Positions 1 to 11,451 of a DNA stretch of 64,000 bases are shown in pieces. The notes under the pieces are model-generated. The model was given only the letters and a program-made list of their open reading frames with translations, had not been told where the DNA came from and searched no databases. The stretch spans positions 62,001 through 126,000 of the forward strand of contig JACBXP010000003.1 of the NCBI GenBank assembly GCA_015863185.1. The letters are read 5' to 3'. Numbering within the stretch: the stretch's first letter is position 1; every line of letters starts with the position of its first letter. The stretch comes from Aerococcaceae bacterium DSM 111020 (GTDB lineage: Bacteria; Bacillota; Bacilli; Lactobacillales; Aerococcaceae). Made by a program: the position numbers and the translations under genes.

Positions 1-2289
1 GACACGATGTGGATCTTTTTTGCGATCCTTAAGGAGTAGCACACCTCGATTGCCACGATTTGCTTCAGGAATAATATTAACATTGAAGCGTTTAAGATTT
101 CCGTGTTGAGTTAACAACATCGCTTGCGGGTAATGTACCTCATTATCTGAAACAATCATACCAGCGACATGATCATCTTTCTTCAGATTAATGGCAATGA
201 CTCCTTGCGCTTTTGGTCCGTATTGTGAAACATCCGCTAATGAGTAGCGTAAACTATATGATTGATGTGTTATTAAGATGACTTCCAATGACTCACGAAG
301 GGAATCAATTTCAGAGATTGCTATCACCTGATCTGTATCTGTCTTCAGTTTCATCGCGGTTTGACTACGCGATTTATAGCTTCTAAACGTTTCAAATTCT
401 GATAGTTTAACGCGTTTAATCATACCCTCTTGAGTCGCGAAGACTAATTCATGGTCTTCAATCGACTGTTCAACATCGTCTAATCGATCGCTGGCTTGAG
501 TTACAAAAATTATTTCTTCATTTTCTTGGAGTTTGAATTGTTGTGAAAAATGAATCCCCATATCTTTCCAACGAATTTCAGGTAATTCATTCACTGGAAT
601 AAATAAATAATTCCCCATATTTGTAAAGGCTACAATGGCTTCATAAGTGCTCATTTTTTTAATAAATAATGGATAGTCTAATTCACGGTGTTCCATATCA
701 TCAATTTGTGATGATTGATAGGAACGCATGCTGGTGCGTTTGAAATACCCTTCACGTGTCACAACAACCATGACTTGTTCTTCTGCAACGAGTAAAGTCC
801 GTTTTACTTCAATCTCTTCAATCTCTGCTTCAATGACCGTTCTTCTAGGATTACCATATTTCTTTTTAATGGCTTTTAATTCATTCACAAGTACTTTATT
901 TAAGATTGTATCGTCATTTAAAATACTTTGATATCGTTGAATCGCTTCATTTAATTCTAGTCGTTCATTCTGTAATGCCGTGATATCTGTATTTGTTAAG
1001 CGATAAAGTTGTAGATTGACAATGGCTTCTGCTTGATCCAAAGAAAACTCAAATCGCTCTACGAGGTTATTTTTGGCATCCTTTTTACTATCCGATTGAC
1101 GAATCGTATGAATGACATCGTCCAAGATTGAAACCATATGCATCAAACCATCAACGATATGTAAGCGACTTTGATCCGCTTTTAAATTATATTGTGTTCG
1201 GCGTGTAATAATTTCTTGTTGATGAGAAATATAAGCTTCTAACATTTCAATGAGTCCCACTTGTTGGGGTGTTCGATTATGAATCGCAACCATATTAAAG
1301 TTATAATTCATTTGTAAATCGGTATTCTTTAACAAATAATTTAAAATAGGATCTGGATCAACCTCACGACGCAATTCTATGACTAATCGCACCCCATTGC
1401 GGTCAGACTCATCACGAATTTCCACAATACCATCGATTTTCTTGGATAATCGAATATCATCTAATTTTTGAATTAATTTTGTTTTATTTATGTCATAAGG
1501 TAATTCTGTGGCAACAATTTGAGATTTTCCACCTTTCAGGGGTTCAATCTCAGTTTTGGCACGCATAACAACGCGTCCTCGCCCAGTTTTGTATGCCTCT
1601 TCCAATTGATTGGCACCTTGAATAATTGCTCCCGTCGGGAAATCGGGTCCTTTAATATAGTTCATGATTTTTTCTAAAGAATATGATTTGTGTGTCAGCA
1701 TATAGGCTAAAGCATCAATGACTTCTGCTAAATTATGCGGTGGTGTATCCGTCGCATAGCCAGCAGAGATACCTGTTGCCCCATTGACAAGAAGATTTGG
1801 AAAACTTGCAGGCAATACTTCAGGTTCTTCTAATGAGTCGTCAAAGTTTAAAGCAAAGTCAACCGTTTCTTCATGAATATTGGACAGTAATTCCATCGCT
1901 ATTTTCGATAAACGGGCTTCTGTGTAACGCATTGCAGCGGCTGGATCTCCGTCCATTGAACCATTATTTCCATGCATATCAATTAAAGGTTCGCGATTCT
2001 TCCATTCTTGACTCATTCTGACCATCGCTTCATATACGGAAGAATCTCCATGCGGATGATAATTACCGATAACATTCCCGACGGTCTTGGCTGATTTACG
2101 ATAAGGATTCTCCGCGGTATTTCGGTCTTGATACATTGCAAATAGTATGCGACGTTGAACAGGCTTCAAACCGTCACGTATATCCGGTAAAGCTCGGTCT
2201 TGGATAATATATTTTGAATATCTTCCAAATCGGTCTCCTATCACATTCGAAAAGCTCAGCTCTTCAATATTTTCATGTTGTAAAGGCAT
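1..2289 (-). CDS. parC: DNA topoisomerase IV subunit A (C-terminus cut by window edge)
   Basis: ParC is the DNA-cleaving subunit of topoisomerase IV, which decatenates daughter chromosomes together with ParE. The frame stays open for 763 codons from the ATG at 2289 to base 1, so the end of the C-terminal beta-pinwheel is missing. The quinolone-resistance region reads [14 protein letters not shown] at about residues 78-91, with the unmutated Ser83 and Glu87 equivalents of pneumococcal Ser79/Asp83. The catalytic tyrosine is in AAAMRYTE, at about Tyr122. Its ATG overlaps the parE stop by one base (TAATG), so translation is probably coupled. The family call is certain; only the end is unknown. 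Confidence 0.97.
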   Translation of the reverse strand, partial: MPLQHENIEELSFSNVIGDRFGRYSKYIIQDRALPDIRDGLKPVQRRILFAMYQDRNTAENPYRKSAKTVGNVIGNYHPHGDSSVYEAMVRMSQEWKNREPLIDMHGNNGSMDGDPAAAMRYTEARLSKIAMELLSNIHEETVDFALNFDDSLEEPEVLPASFPNLLVNGATGISAGYATDTPPHNLAEVIDALAYMLTHKSYSLEKIMNYIKGPDFPTGAIIQGANQLEEAYKTGRGRVVMRAKTEIEPLKGGKSQIVATELPYDINKTKLIQKLDDIRLSKKIDGIVEIRDESDRNGVRLVIELRREVDPDPILNYLLKNTDLQMNYNFNMVAIHNRTPQQVGLIEMLEAYISHQQEIITRRTQYNLKADQSRLHIVDGLMHMVSILDDVIHTIRQSDSKKDAKNNLVERFEFSLDQAEAIVNLQLYRLTNTDITALQNERLELNEAIQRYQSILNDDTILNKVLVNELKAIKKKYGNPRRTVIEAEIEEIEVKRTLLVAEEQVMVVVTREGYFKRTSMRSYQSSQIDDMEHRELDYPLFIKKMSTYEAIVAFTNMGNYLFIPVNELPEIRWKDMGIHFSQQFKLQENEEIIFVTQASDRLDDVEQSIEDHELVFATQEGMIKRVKLSEFETFRSYKSRSQTAMKLKTDTDQVIAISEIDSLRESLEVILITHQSYSLRYSLADVSQYGPKAQGVIAINLKKDDHVAGMIVSDNEVHYPQAMLLTQHGNLKRFNVNIIPEANRGNRGVLLLKDRKKDPHRV

Positions 2290-4355
2290 TAATAATCCTC
2301 CTCGTCATCAAATAATGAAATGGTTTCATTTTCGGTATGGATATCATCAGCTTGGTCAGCTAATTTATCTTCGACTTCTCGTTCGATGTTAGCAGACTGT
2401 TGTTCATTTTCCGCAAGGAGTGTATCTTCCTCATCTAATGTAAATTGAACATTTTCTTCAATCCATTTTCTTCGTGGCTCTACTTTTGATCCCATTAAAG
2501 TAGTCAAACGTCTCTCAGACCGTGCTGTGTCATCAATCGTCACACGAATAAGCAAGCGTGTTTCAGGATTCATCGTCGTATCCCATAACTGATCTGCATT
2601 CATCTCACCTAAACCTTTATAGCGTTGAAGAATGTAACCTTTACCCATATCTTTAGTAATTTTGTCCAATTCTTCATTCGTCCAAGCATAAGCAATTTTT
2701 TCAGATTTACCTTTTCCCTTGGACACTTTATAAAGAGGCGGCATTGCCAAATAAACCTTCCCTGCTTCTAATAAAGGTTTCATATAACGATAAAAGAAGG
2801 TTAATAATAAAACTTGAATATGAGCACCATCAGTATCCGCATCCGTCATAATAACGACTTTGTCATAATTTACATCTTCTAATTTAAATTCAGGTCCCAC
2901 TCCTGCGCCAATTGTATAGATCATAGTATTAATTTCTTCATTTTTCATAATATCCGCCATCGACGCTTTTTCTGTATTGATGACTTTTCCTCTTAACGGC
3001 AGAATCGCTTGGTAACGACGATCACGGCCTAATTTTGCAGACCCTCCAGCTGAATCCCCCTCAACGAGATATAATTCATTTTTAGAAGTATCTTTAGACT
3101 GGGCTTTGGTGAGTTTACCTGAGATTAATTTTTCTTGCTGTGATTTTTTAGCCCCTGATCTAGAAGCGTCACGTGCTTTTCGGGCGGCTTCTCTAGATTC
3201 ACGCGCTTTAATCGCTTTACGAATAATATTTTGTGCGAAGTTGCCATTTTCATTAAGATAAATGGTGATTTGCTCATTCACAAAATTATCTACCAGTCCT
3301 CGTGCTTTAGGCGTTCCCAACTTATCTTTGGTCTGTCCTTCAAATTGTAAATATTGTTCTGGAATTCGAACAGATATAACAGCAGATACACCCTCTCGAA
3401 TATCGCTACCTTCTAAGTTCTTCTCTTTTTCTTTAATTAGATTGAATCGACGAGCATAGTCATTAAAGGCCTTAGTTAGTCCAGTCTTCATTCCTGTTTC
3501 ATGAGTACCACCGCCTGGTGTTCGCACATTATTAGCAAAAGAGAGAATAGTTTCAGAATAGCCATCATTATATTGCATCGCAAAATCAATTTCAAAGTCT
3601 TCACTGCCACCGGAAATTGAAATAATCTCTCCTAAGGTAGACTTTTCTTCATTTAAATATTCTATAAAGTCCTTCAATCCATCTTCATAATGAAATGATT
3701 CTGACTGCCCGCTACGATGATCTTCAATTTGAATTGTTAATCCTTTTAAAAGGAATGCGGATTCACGCAATCGTTCAGAAATGGTCTCAAAAGAAACAGT
3801 CGCATTGCCAAATATTTCTTTATCTGGCATAAAACGAACAGTGGTTCCATGGAGCGCTTTGTTATTATTCTTTTGCTTTTTAAGTGGCGTGACCGGATGG
3901 CCGCCCTCTTCAAAACGCATAGCGTAAGAGTACCCATCACGTTTAACTTCTACTTCGAGCCAACTGGATAAGGCATTAACCACACTCGCACCGACCCCAT
4001 GAAGACCGCCCGCAGATTTATAGCCTCCTTGACCAAACTTTCCTCCGGCATGGAGCACTGTAAAGATAATTTCAATAGTTGGTTTACCACTTTCATGCTT
4101 ACCAATTGGCATTCCCCGACCATTATCAGCTATTTCAATACTGCCATCTTTATTTAAATCAACAGTGATATGATCTGCAAAATCTGACAAAGCTTCATCT
4201 ACTGAATTATCGACTATTTCATATACCAAATGATGAAGCCCTTTTTGATCAGTTGAACCGATATACATACCTGGTCTCTTTCTTACTGCATCTAGACCTT
4301 CAAGTATTTGTATCGAATCATCATTATAATTTGTTAACGCATCGTTAGATGTCAT
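2289..4355 (-). CDS. parE: DNA topoisomerase IV subunit B
   Basis: ParE is the ATPase subunit of topoisomerase IV and drives strand passage by ParC. The 688-residue protein has an N-terminal GHKL ATPase ([31 protein letters not shown]), a transducer domain and a TOPRIM domain with [12 protein letters not shown] and [10 protein letters not shown]. The ATG at 4355 is chosen because GAGGTG lies just upstream; the frame can be extended to 4418, but that would run into the likely promoter. ParE is distinguished from GyrB by its pairing with parC rather than gyrA. An imperfect LexA box lies upstream. Confidence 0.97.
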   Translation of the reverse strand: MTSNDALTNYNDDSIQILEGLDAVRKRPGMYIGSTDQKGLHHLVYEIVDNSVDEALSDFADHITVDLNKDGSIEIADNGRGMPIGKHESGKPTIEIIFTVLHAGGKFGQGGYKSAGGLHGVGASVVNALSSWLEVEVKRDGYSYAMRFEEGGHPVTPLKKQKNNNKALHGTTVRFMPDKEIFGNATVSFETISERLRESAFLLKGLTIQIEDHRSGQSESFHYEDGLKDFIEYLNEEKSTLGEIISISGGSEDFEIDFAMQYNDGYSETILSFANNVRTPGGGTHETGMKTGLTKAFNDYARRFNLIKEKEKNLEGSDIREGVSAVISVRIPEQYLQFEGQTKDKLGTPKARGLVDNFVNEQITIYLNENGNFAQNIIRKAIKARESREAARKARDASRSGAKKSQQEKLISGKLTKAQSKDTSKNELYLVEGDSAGGSAKLGRDRRYQAILPLRGKVINTEKASMADIMKNEEINTMIYTIGAGVGPEFKLEDVNYDKVVIMTDADTDGAHIQVLLLTFFYRYMKPLLEAGKVYLAMPPLYKVSKGKGKSEKIAYAWTNEELDKITKDMGKGYILQRYKGLGEMNADQLWDTTMNPETRLLIRVTIDDTARSERRLTTLMGSKVEPRRKWIEENVQFTLDEEDTLLAENEQQSANIEREVEDKLADQADDIHTENETISLFDDEEDY

Positions 4356-4388
4356 GTTTTCACCTCGAATATTTGTTTCAACTCTCAT

Positions 4389-4418
4389 ATGATACCAAAT
4401 TATGTTGATGTTGAACAA
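4389..4418 (-). promoter_or_regulatory. Predicted sigma-A promoter of parE-parC
   Basis: On the minus strand a -35-like TTGTTC (4418-4413) is followed after 18 bases by a -10-like TATCAT (4394-4389), 34 bases upstream of the parE ATG. It is predicted from sequence only. Confidence 0.5.
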
Positions 4419-4435
4419 GTATATCTAAAAAAATA

Positions 4436-4449
4436 CGAATATTTGTTCG
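4436..4449. promoter_or_regulatory. LexA-like SOS box upstream of parE-parC
   Basis: On the minus strand the 14-mer reads CGAACAAATATTCG. This fits the Gram-positive LexA/DinR consensus CGAAC-N4-GTTCG with one mismatch in the second half-site. It lies 17 bases upstream of the predicted -35. parEC belongs to the LexA regulon of Bacillus subtilis, which supports the assignment, but the match is imperfect. Confidence 0.5.
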
Positions 4450-4560
4450 CCTTAGGCGCTTTTTTGTTGCGCAATATGAATAAAGAATAGAAAAGCATAC
4501 CTTAGCAAACATTATATGATAAAATAAAACTAACAATTATGAAGGGATACAAGAAAAGAG

Positions 4561-5181
4561 ATGAACTTTATATGGATTTTATTGGCTTATTTAGTTGGAA
4601 GTATTCCAACTGGTGTCTGGTATTCACGAATCGTCCATAAAGAAGATGTGAGAGATTTGGGAAGTGGTAATAGCGGTGCCACCAATATCGGTAGAAATTA
4701 TGGTTTCAAAGCAGCTGTCTTTGTCACTGCTATTGACGTCTTAAAAGGATGGATACCCATGGCTCTTGCAATGCATTATTTATCCGATAACCCTATCACT
4801 GTGATGTTCGTTGGTATTGCGACAATTATAGGACATTCTTTTCCTATTTTTGCAGATTTTAGAGGTGGAAAAATTGTTGCCACTTCAATTGGTGTGTTGT
4901 TAGGATATCATTTTTGGGTGGGAATACTGGATGTAATCATCCTATTTGCACTTATGTTTTTCACGAGTATGGTTAGTTTTGCGGCCATTTTTAGTTATGG
5001 TATCACAGCTTTAATCAATATTTTCATTGCGAGTGAATGGCCTTATCAAGTTGGTTTTATGCTCATCTATTTATGGTTAGTTTATCGACATCGTCAAAAT
5101 ATTACACGCATTCTTAATGGCCAGGAAAGTCATATTAATTGGGGCCTAAATAAGCATAAAGCGTCTAAACGAACGAAATAA
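4561..5181 (+). CDS. plsY: Acyl-phosphate:glycerol-3-phosphate acyltransferase PlsY
   Basis: PlsY is an integral membrane enzyme that transfers an acyl chain from acyl-phosphate to glycerol-3-phosphate, the first step of phospholipid synthesis in Gram-positive bacteria. The 206-residue protein shows the family motifs near the N-terminus: GSIPTGVWYSR (residues 13-23) and the loop GSGNSGATNIGRNYG (about 34-48). It also has the GHSFPIFADFRGGK motif at about residues 96-109 and five or so hydrophobic segments. It is divergent from parE-parC, as often seen in Firmicutes, and is followed by a strong terminator. Confidence 0.95.
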   Translation: MNFIWILLAYLVGSIPTGVWYSRIVHKEDVRDLGSGNSGATNIGRNYGFKAAVFVTAIDVLKGWIPMALAMHYLSDNPITVMFVGIATIIGHSFPIFADFRGGKIVATSIGVLLGYHFWVGILDVIILFALMFFTSMVSFAAIFSYGITALINIFIASEWPYQVGFMLIYLWLVYRHRQNITRILNGQESHINWGLNKHKASKRTK

Positions 5182-5227
5182 AATAAAAATTGAAGTGATC
5201 AATGAAACATTTTATCTATTCAATTTA

Positions 5228-5268
5228 AAGAACGAAGAATTTTGAGAATCCTTCGTTCTTTTTTTTTC
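5228..5268 (+). terminator. Rho-independent terminator of plsY
   Basis: Ten-base stem AAGAACGAAG / CTTCGTTCTT (5228-5237 and 5251-5260) with a 13-base loop, followed by a run of T. Confidence 0.85.
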
Positions 5269-5298
5269 ATATCTTTATAAATATCCAAATAGATAACT

Positions 5299-6198
5299 TT
5301 AGATATCTAGCTTAATAATATCAATTGTAAAGTCATGGGTTCTAATTTCATGTGGTTCCAAGGATTGACTGCCGTATTTTTCAGTAAAGTCCCCATTATG
5401 AGACACATCATCAGCAATGCCAGCCCAAGGTTCGATACAAATAAATCCTGCCCGTTTTGGATAAGGGGACCAAATACCAACAAAAGGCATCCGATTAGAT
5501 CGAATCTTGAATTCCACTTCTTGGATTTCATCGATTAAGCTGACTTGTGTTTGATTGCCTATTTGATAAATGAGGGCATCTTTTTTAAAGTCTTTATGAC
5601 TTAGGACACGTTCATCTATGGGTTCGTATTTCGCATTGGCTTTATCAATCAAACCCTTTTTAGTTAATGGAATTCGCAAATAATGACTTGCAGGATCAAA
5701 TGATAGTTTCACTTGATTAAAGTCCAATTGACTGGACTGATCACGTTTTTGGTGGACGTTGAATGCTGGATGAGCCCCAACACTATAATAAATCACTTGA
5801 TTACTTGGATTTAAAATTTCATAACTGATTGTTATTTGATTTTCATCTAAGATATATGTTATTTGAAAACTAAATTCAAATGGATAGACTTCCAATGTTT
5901 CTGGTGAACTTTTTAGATTGAAGGTCGCAGAATTTGATGTTTCCATCTGAAGCGTGAAGGTCATATCTCGAGCAAATCCATGCTGTCCTATCTCATAAGA
6001 TTGACCTTGAAATGTATATTGATTGTTTTTTAGTTTGCCAACATTGGGAAATAAGACAGGTGATTGTCTCGCCCAATAGTCCGGATCACCTTGCCATAAA
6101 TATTCATAGCCTGTCTTAGCATCTCTAATAGAAGTCATTTCAGCTCCTTTATCAGAGATTTCAACAATCAATGCCTCGTTTTTTAATGTTATCATCAT
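5299..6198 (-). CDS. Aldose 1-epimerase family protein (LacX/YeaD-like)
   Basis: This is a galactose-mutarotase-fold protein of 299 residues. Visible family features are the sugar-contact stretch RQSPVLFPNVGKL, the conserved QHGFARD histidine, the VGAHPAFN motif with its second histidine, and a C-terminal ICIEPWAGIAD that carries the catalytic glutamate. Such proteins interconvert anomers of hexoses or hexose-6-phosphates. It stands alone between plsY and the hslVU operon with GAGGAGG before its start, so the neighbours do not identify the sugar. The fold is clear and the substrate is not. Confidence 0.85.
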   Translation of the reverse strand: MMITLKNEALIVEISDKGAEMTSIRDAKTGYEYLWQGDPDYWARQSPVLFPNVGKLKNNQYTFQGQSYEIGQHGFARDMTFTLQMETSNSATFNLKSSPETLEVYPFEFSFQITYILDENQITISYEILNPSNQVIYYSVGAHPAFNVHQKRDQSSQLDFNQVKLSFDPASHYLRIPLTKKGLIDKANAKYEPIDERVLSHKDFKKDALIYQIGNQTQVSLIDEIQEVEFKIRSNRMPFVGIWSPYPKRAGFICIEPWAGIADDVSHNGDFTEKYGSQSLEPHEIRTHDFTIDIIKLDI

Positions 6199-6260
6199 AC
6201 CTACCTCCTCATCATTATATTATTATACTCAATTTCCTATGATTAAGCACGGAAAATATA

Positions 6261-6306
6261 AAAAAATGAAAATTTAATGAGCTAATGCTTCACTAAATTT
6301 TCATTT
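6261..6306 (-). terminator. Rho-independent terminator of the hslV-hslU operon
   Basis: A long A/T-rich stem (AAATGAAAATTTA paired with TAAATTTTCATTT) around a nine-base loop is followed on the minus strand by TTTTATATTTT, ten bases after the hslU stop. Confidence 0.8.
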
Positions 6307-6315
6307 AAAATAATG

Positions 6316-7731
6316 TTAGAGTATATAGTGGCTGAGATTACGATCTTCGACAATGTCTTCTAAACGATCGGCCACATATTTTTCATTGATGACGATATGT
6401 CCCATTTGCATATCCGTAGCTTCAAACAACAATTCATCTAATACTGTTTCTAAGATTGTGTGTAGACGACGAGCGCCAATATTATCTGTCGTGTCATTTA
6501 ATTGCTCACTATATGCTGCCATTGCGGTAATCGCATCATCCGTAAACTCAATGGTCACCCCGTCGGTTTCAAGGAGTGCCATATATTGTTTAGTGAGAGA
6601 ATTTTTAGGTTCTACTAATATTTTCTCAAAGTCTTCTTTGGTCAAATCATCCAAATGGACACGAATAGGGAAACGACCTTGTAATTCAGGAATGAGATCT
6701 GAAGGTTTCGCTTCATGGAAAGCACCTGATCCAATAAACAGAATATAATCCGTATTGATAATGCCATATTTAGTTTGAATCTGAGATCCCTCAACAATCG
6801 GAAGAATGTCTCTTTGAACTCCTTGGCGGCTCACTTGTCCATTATTATTTGATCCAGAAGAAATAGCTATTTTATCCATCTCATCGATAAATATGATTCC
6901 TCTTTCTTCTGCCAATTGAAGTGCTTTTTGTTGAATGTCTTCCATATTTACTAATTTATCAGATTCTTCTTCAATGAGTAATTCGAGGGCTTCTTTGACC
7001 GTTACCGTGCGCTCAATCTTCTTCTTAGGCTGCATGGCAGACAAGGAATCTTGAATATCCATCATTTGTTCCATCGCAGGATTGGTATTATTTAATGATA
7101 ATTTCTTTTCTTCCAATTGAATCGTGACTTCATGATCATCTAATTGACCATTGCGAATTTGTTCGCGAATAGCACGACGTGTTCTTGCAACTTCTTCTGT
7201 TTCAACTTCTTCTTCTTCTTCAAATTGGTTCGTGAATTGTGCCATCATTGAAGCAAAATCAAATCCAGACGGCGTAGAAGCATTGTTATTTGTATTTGAG
7301 GTCTTTTTCTTTTCACCAGGTTTAATGACTTTTGCTAAGCGGACAATGGCATTTTCTTTCGCTTCGTCATAGACCTCTTCGTGTTTTTCTTTTTTGACAA
7401 TCCGAATCGCATTTTCAACTAAATCACGCACCATAGACTCTACATCTCGACCAACATAGCCGACTTCGGTATATTTTGTCGCTTCGACCTTTATAAAGGG
7501 TGCATTCGCTAAGTCGGCGAGACGACGAGCTATTTCTGTTTTACCGACACCAGTAGGACCAATCATCAATAAATTTTTAGGTTTTACTTCTTTTTGCATC
7601 CCTGGGTCTAGTTTTAGACGACGAATACGATTCTGTAATGCAATAGCAACAGATCTTTTAGCTTTTGATTGTCCAATAATGTACTGATCTAATTCATGAA
7701 CAATTTCACGGGGAGTTAATGTTTGATTCAT
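6316..7731 (-). CDS. hslU: ATP-dependent protease ATPase subunit HslU (ClpY)
   Basis: HslU is the hexameric AAA+ unfoldase that feeds substrates to the HslV peptidase. The 471-residue protein has Walker A GPTGVGKT at residues 58-65, the VGYVGRDVESMVRDL pore-loop region, an intermediate I-domain rich in Glu and Asn (about 110-240), Walker B IIFIDEMDKIA, and sensor-2 NIGARRLHTILE. The C-terminus ends in SHYIL, the type of tail that docks into HslV. It lies nine bases downstream of hslV and is cotranscribed with it. Confidence 0.97.
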   Translation of the reverse strand: MNQTLTPREIVHELDQYIIGQSKAKRSVAIALQNRIRRLKLDPGMQKEVKPKNLLMIGPTGVGKTEIARRLADLANAPFIKVEATKYTEVGYVGRDVESMVRDLVENAIRIVKKEKHEEVYDEAKENAIVRLAKVIKPGEKKKTSNTNNNASTPSGFDFASMMAQFTNQFEEEEEVETEEVARTRRAIREQIRNGQLDDHEVTIQLEEKKLSLNNTNPAMEQMMDIQDSLSAMQPKKKIERTVTVKEALELLIEEESDKLVNMEDIQQKALQLAEERGIIFIDEMDKIAISSGSNNNGQVSRQGVQRDILPIVEGSQIQTKYGIINTDYILFIGSGAFHEAKPSDLIPELQGRFPIRVHLDDLTKEDFEKILVEPKNSLTKQYMALLETDGVTIEFTDDAITAMAAYSEQLNDTTDNIGARRLHTILETVLDELLFEATDMQMGHIVINEKYVADRLEDIVEDRNLSHYIL

Positions 7732-7740
7732 ATGGGCCTC

Positions 7741-8271
7741 CTATTGTTTTGTCATCGTTTCGATTGTAATTTGGTCATTCGTATAAATATCTATTTCACC
7801 AGCAATTTCCAATGCTTTTCGAGCGATTGATTCTGCAGATAAGTCACTATGTCTTACCATGCCTCGAGCAGCTGCTAACGCGTAATTACCGCCTGAACCG
7901 ATGGTGAGAATACCATCATCGGGAGAAATAACTTCTCCAGTTCCACTTACTAATAATAAATCCTCCTCATTCATAACGATTAATAAGGCTTCTAACTTTT
8001 GAAGTGTACGGTCTGTGCGCCACTGTTTGGCTACTTCTACTGCCGCACGACTTAATTGGCCAGAATGTTGGCGTAATTTTTCTTCAAACATTTCTGATAA
8101 TGTAATGGCATCTGCAACACCACCTGCGAATCCGATAACTACTTTATCATCATAAATACGGCGTAATTTCTTTGCGCCACCTTTCATAATGGTTGATTCG
8201 CCCATTGTCACTTGACCATCGCCGGCCATAGCGAGTTCATTATCTTTTTTTACTGCACAAATAGTTGTCAT
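7741..8271 (-). CDS. hslV: ATP-dependent protease peptidase subunit HslV (ClpQ)
   Basis: HslV is the proteolytic dodecamer of the HslUV complex. The 176-residue protein starts [10 protein letters not shown]. Removal of Met would expose the catalytic Thr, as in most HslV proteins and unlike B. subtilis ClpQ, which uses Ser. GDGQVTMG and the GGVADAITL and [13 protein letters not shown] segments are typical. The ATG at 8271 has AAGGAG upstream and sits one base after the xerC stop. The open frame extends further upstream, but that extension overlaps xerC and has no good ribosome site. Confidence 0.96.
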   Translation of the reverse strand: MTTICAVKKDNELAMAGDGQVTMGESTIMKGGAKKLRRIYDDKVVIGFAGGVADAITLSEMFEEKLRQHSGQLSRAAVEVAKQWRTDRTLQKLEALLIVMNEEDLLLVSGTGEVISPDDGILTIGSGGNYALAAARGMVRHSDLSAESIARKALEIAGEIDIYTNDQITIETMTKQ

Positions 8272-8272
8272 A

Positions 8273-9184
8273 TTATTCTCCTTTATGTTTTCTGTGAGCA
8301 CGCGGAAAAACATTCATATATTGCTCTCTTAATTTATCTCTTGTGACATGTGTATAAATTTGCGTCGAGCTTAAATCTTCATGTCCTAATAATTCCTGAA
8401 CACTTCTCAAATCCGCTCCATTATTCAATAAATGAGTTGCGAATGTATGTCTTAATTTATGAGGATGAATGGTTAAATTTAACGCACCTTCCTCAATGAT
8501 ATTATTTAAGATAACATGGACCTGCGGTGTCGTCATCGGCTTACCTTTATCAGACAAGAAGACAAAATCTCCAGAAGCGTCGTTTGCAAGTTGAGGTCTT
8601 AATTGTTCCCGGTAATCAACAATTGCTTGAAAAGCTTGATCTCCAATAGGAACAATGCGTTCCTTATTACCTTTACCAAGAACTTTGACAATTTGGATAC
8701 CTGGTTCAATTTGATTAAAAGTTAACTGAGTTAGTTCACTCACCCGCATCCCAGTAGCATAAAATGTCTCTAAAATGGCATAATCTCTCAGATGCATATC
8801 AGAATTTGACGATTTCGCAGCCTCTAAGATAGCTAACATCTCATCCTCATAGAAAAAGTCAGGTAAATGTTGCTTTTTAGCTTGATACTGAACCAACGTG
8901 GTTGGATCGGATTCAATCCAATGTTGTTTCATCGCATATTTGAAAAAAGAACGTAAACTTGATAATTTTCGCGCAATGGTTGTTCGAGAATTTCCTAATT
9001 CATTCAAATAGGCGATAAATAAACGAATATCCGTATACTCAATCTGTGTCAATATACAATCTCCGGAGGATTCCATAAATTGTTGAAACTGATGTAAATC
9101 ATGAGAGTAGGCTTCAATGGTTTTACTTGCATAAAGCCGTTCATTAGCCAAATATTTAAGAAAGCGATCAATTTCACTCTGCAT
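8273..9184 (-). CDS. xerC: Tyrosine recombinase XerC
   Basis: XerC resolves chromosome dimers at dif sites together with a partner recombinase or alone. The 303-residue protein has an N-terminal SAM-like core-binding domain and a C-terminal catalytic domain. The catalytic set is visible: the arginine of [21 protein letters not shown], the histidine of [11 protein letters not shown] and the nucleophile of IYTHVT. The ATG at 9184 is preceded by AAGGAGG, which decides the start. Its place between topA and hslV is the usual order in Lactobacillales (codY, often next, is absent). Confidence 0.95.
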   Translation of the reverse strand: MQSEIDRFLKYLANERLYASKTIEAYSHDLHQFQQFMESSGDCILTQIEYTDIRLFIAYLNELGNSRTTIARKLSSLRSFFKYAMKQHWIESDPTTLVQYQAKKQHLPDFFYEDEMLAILEAAKSSNSDMHLRDYAILETFYATGMRVSELTQLTFNQIEPGIQIVKVLGKGNKERIVPIGDQAFQAIVDYREQLRPQLANDASGDFVFLSDKGKPMTTPQVHVILNNIIEEGALNLTIHPHKLRHTFATHLLNNGADLRSVQELLGHEDLSSTQIYTHVTRDKLREQYMNVFPRAHRKHKGE

Positions 9185-9266
9185 ATTATTCCTCCTTACC
9201 AAATCGTATCTATTCTATTATAACTCAAAATACCTAGCGTCATAAGACCTAGGTATGAGTTTACGA

Positions 9267-11327
9267 TTAAACTAAATCCTCTTTATAATCACAGTTACTA
9301 CATTTAACTTGAGAGCCTTTGCGTGTGACCTTTTCAGTTAAATAGTGATCACATTTGGGACAATTACGAGCAATCGGTTTGTCCCATGAAACAAAGTCAC
9401 AGTCAGGATATCGATTACAACCATAGAAAATACGATTTTTCTTGGATTTTCTCTCGATAACATCCCCTTTTTTACAAGTAGGACAGGTAACGCCTATTTT
9501 CTTAACGATGGCTTCCGTATGACGGCAATCCGGGAAGTTACTACAAGCATAAAACTTTCCATAGCGACCAATTTTTATCACCATTGCATTGCCACATTCA
9601 GGACAGTCAAAGCCAGCAGGTTCGTCTTTGATTTCAATTTCTTCCATTTCTTCTTCTGCATGCTTTAATTCTGGTTCAAAAGACTGATAGAAATCATTTA
9701 AAACATTAACCCACTCCAATTTGCCTTCTTCTATCTCATCCAAATTACCTTCCATGGATGCTGTGAAGTCCGCATTGACGATTTCTGGGAAGAATTCGAT
9801 CATGACATTATTAACAATCTCTCCCAATTCCGTCGGTTCAAATCGTTTGGCAACCATTTTAACATAATAACGCTTTCTAAGTGTTTCGAGTGTGGGTGCA
9901 TAAGTAGAAGGTCTCCCAATTCCTAGCTCCTCCAATGTTTTAACTAAACTCGCTTCATTATATCTTGCCGGAGGTTGAGTAAAATGTTGTTCTGATTCCA
10001 TTTTATCAACTTTAACTGTGTCTCCTTGAACCATTTCTGGTAGGATATTATCCTTAGATTTTGCGTGTGGGTATACTTTTAAGAAACCTTCAAATTTTAT
10101 AATAGAACCATTCGCTCTAAATAAGACATCATTTTGTGTAATATCTACTTTTTGTGTGTCATAAACGGCAGGTGCCATTTGGCTTGCCATAAAACGTCCC
10201 CAAATTAATGAATACAGACGAAATTGATCGCGACTCAGCGATTCTTTAATATCATCTGGTTTTAATTCTGGATTCGAAGGTCTGACGGCCTCATGAGCAT
10301 CCTGAGCATTTGAATTACTGGTTGTTTTCGTTCCTTTACCAACATACTCTTTACCATATTCCGACGTAATTAGATTCACAGCTGTATTGCGAGCAGACTG
10401 CGAAATACGTGTTGAATCCGTACGCATATACGTAATAAGTCCGATAGTGCCGAGCCCTTTCACGGAAACCCCTTCATATAATTGTTGGGCAATCATCATC
10501 GTTTTCCCAGTTCTGAAATTCAAACGATTCGCTGATTCTTGTTGTAATGTAGAAGTAGTGAACGGAGCATTGGGATTGCGACGTCTTTCACTATGTGTCA
10601 CTTTAGCTACGTCAAAAGGCTGTTCAAGATCTAATTGTTCCATTATTTCTTTAACGTCCGCTTCGGACTTTAAAGCTTTTTTCTTTCCATTCACGCCATA
10701 GAAACTAGCATCAAATTTTGAACGTCCTTTTTTAAATTTAGTGGGAATCGTCCAATATTCTTCTGGTTTAAAATTGCGAATTTCATTTTCTCGATCAATA
10801 ATAATCTTTAATGCTGTTGATTGAACACGTCCAGCAGAAAGACCAGACTTTATTTTCTTCCATAATAACGGTGAGATAGAATATCCCACCACACGGTCTA
10901 ATATTCGGCGAGCTTGTTGTGCGTCCACTAAATCATGATCAATTTTTCGTGGATGTTTGAATGCTTCTTTTACAGCATCTTTGGTGATTTCATTAAAGAC
11001 GACACGATTTTCTAAATCTTCATCTAATTTCAATAAATGGCCGATATGATAAGCAATCGCTTCCCCTTCTCTATCCGGGTCAGCTGCTAAATATACATTT
11101 TCAGCCTTTTTGGCTAGACGACGTAATTCTTTTACTGTATCGCCTCGTCCCCGAATTGTAATATAATCCGGTTCAAAATCATTTTCAATATCTACGCCCA
11201 TCCGACTCTTTGGTAGGTCCCGTAAATGTCCCTTACTCGCTACAACTTTATAATTTCTACCTAAGTATTTATCAATTGTTTTTGCTTTAGTAGGTGATTC
11301 GACAATGACTAAATTTTTAAAAGTCAA
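9267..11327 (-). CDS. topA: DNA topoisomerase I
   Basis: TopA is a type IA topoisomerase that relaxes negative supercoils. The 686-residue protein has an N-terminal TOPRIM domain ([12 protein letters not shown], then [14 protein letters not shown]), the nucleophile in [14 protein letters not shown], and three C-terminal four-cysteine zinc ribbons, each opening with CPEC, CPTC or CPKC. A TTG at 11327 preceded by AAGGAG gives the conserved beginning (L/M)[10 protein letters not shown]. An ATG ten codons earlier is the alternative start. It is followed by xerC after an 82-base gap. Confidence 0.95.
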   Translation of the reverse strand: MTFKNLVIVESPTKAKTIDKYLGRNYKVVASKGHLRDLPKSRMGVDIENDFEPDYITIRGRGDTVKELRRLAKKAENVYLAADPDREGEAIAYHIGHLLKLDEDLENRVVFNEITKDAVKEAFKHPRKIDHDLVDAQQARRILDRVVGYSISPLLWKKIKSGLSAGRVQSTALKIIIDRENEIRNFKPEEYWTIPTKFKKGRSKFDASFYGVNGKKKALKSEADVKEIMEQLDLEQPFDVAKVTHSERRRNPNAPFTTSTLQQESANRLNFRTGKTMMIAQQLYEGVSVKGLGTIGLITYMRTDSTRISQSARNTAVNLITSEYGKEYVGKGTKTTSNSNAQDAHEAVRPSNPELKPDDIKESLSRDQFRLYSLIWGRFMASQMAPAVYDTQKVDITQNDVLFRANGSIIKFEGFLKVYPHAKSKDNILPEMVQGDTVKVDKMESEQHFTQPPARYNEASLVKTLEELGIGRPSTYAPTLETLRKRYYVKMVAKRFEPTELGEIVNNVMIEFFPEIVNADFTASMEGNLDEIEEGKLEWVNVLNDFYQSFEPELKHAEEEMEEIEIKDEPAGFDCPECGNAMVIKIGRYGKFYACSNFPDCRHTEAIVKKIGVTCPTCKKGDVIERKSKKNRIFYGCNRYPDCDFVSWDKPIARNCPKCDHYLTEKVTRKGSQVKCSNCDYKEDLV

Positions 11328-11451
11328 ACATCCCCACTCCTTTTCAAATTTTCTCATTTAAATTAACGTTCTCAAATGTGTTCCTTCACAAGATACGATG
11401 AAAAAACTTTATTGTCAACTGAAAAATTTTTTCATTGGATAGAATACTCCA

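Noticed and set aside
10387-10701. Open frame antisense to topA
   Set aside because: It lies fully inside topA on the other strand, has no ribosome site and no family resemblance; it is a by-product of topA codon use.
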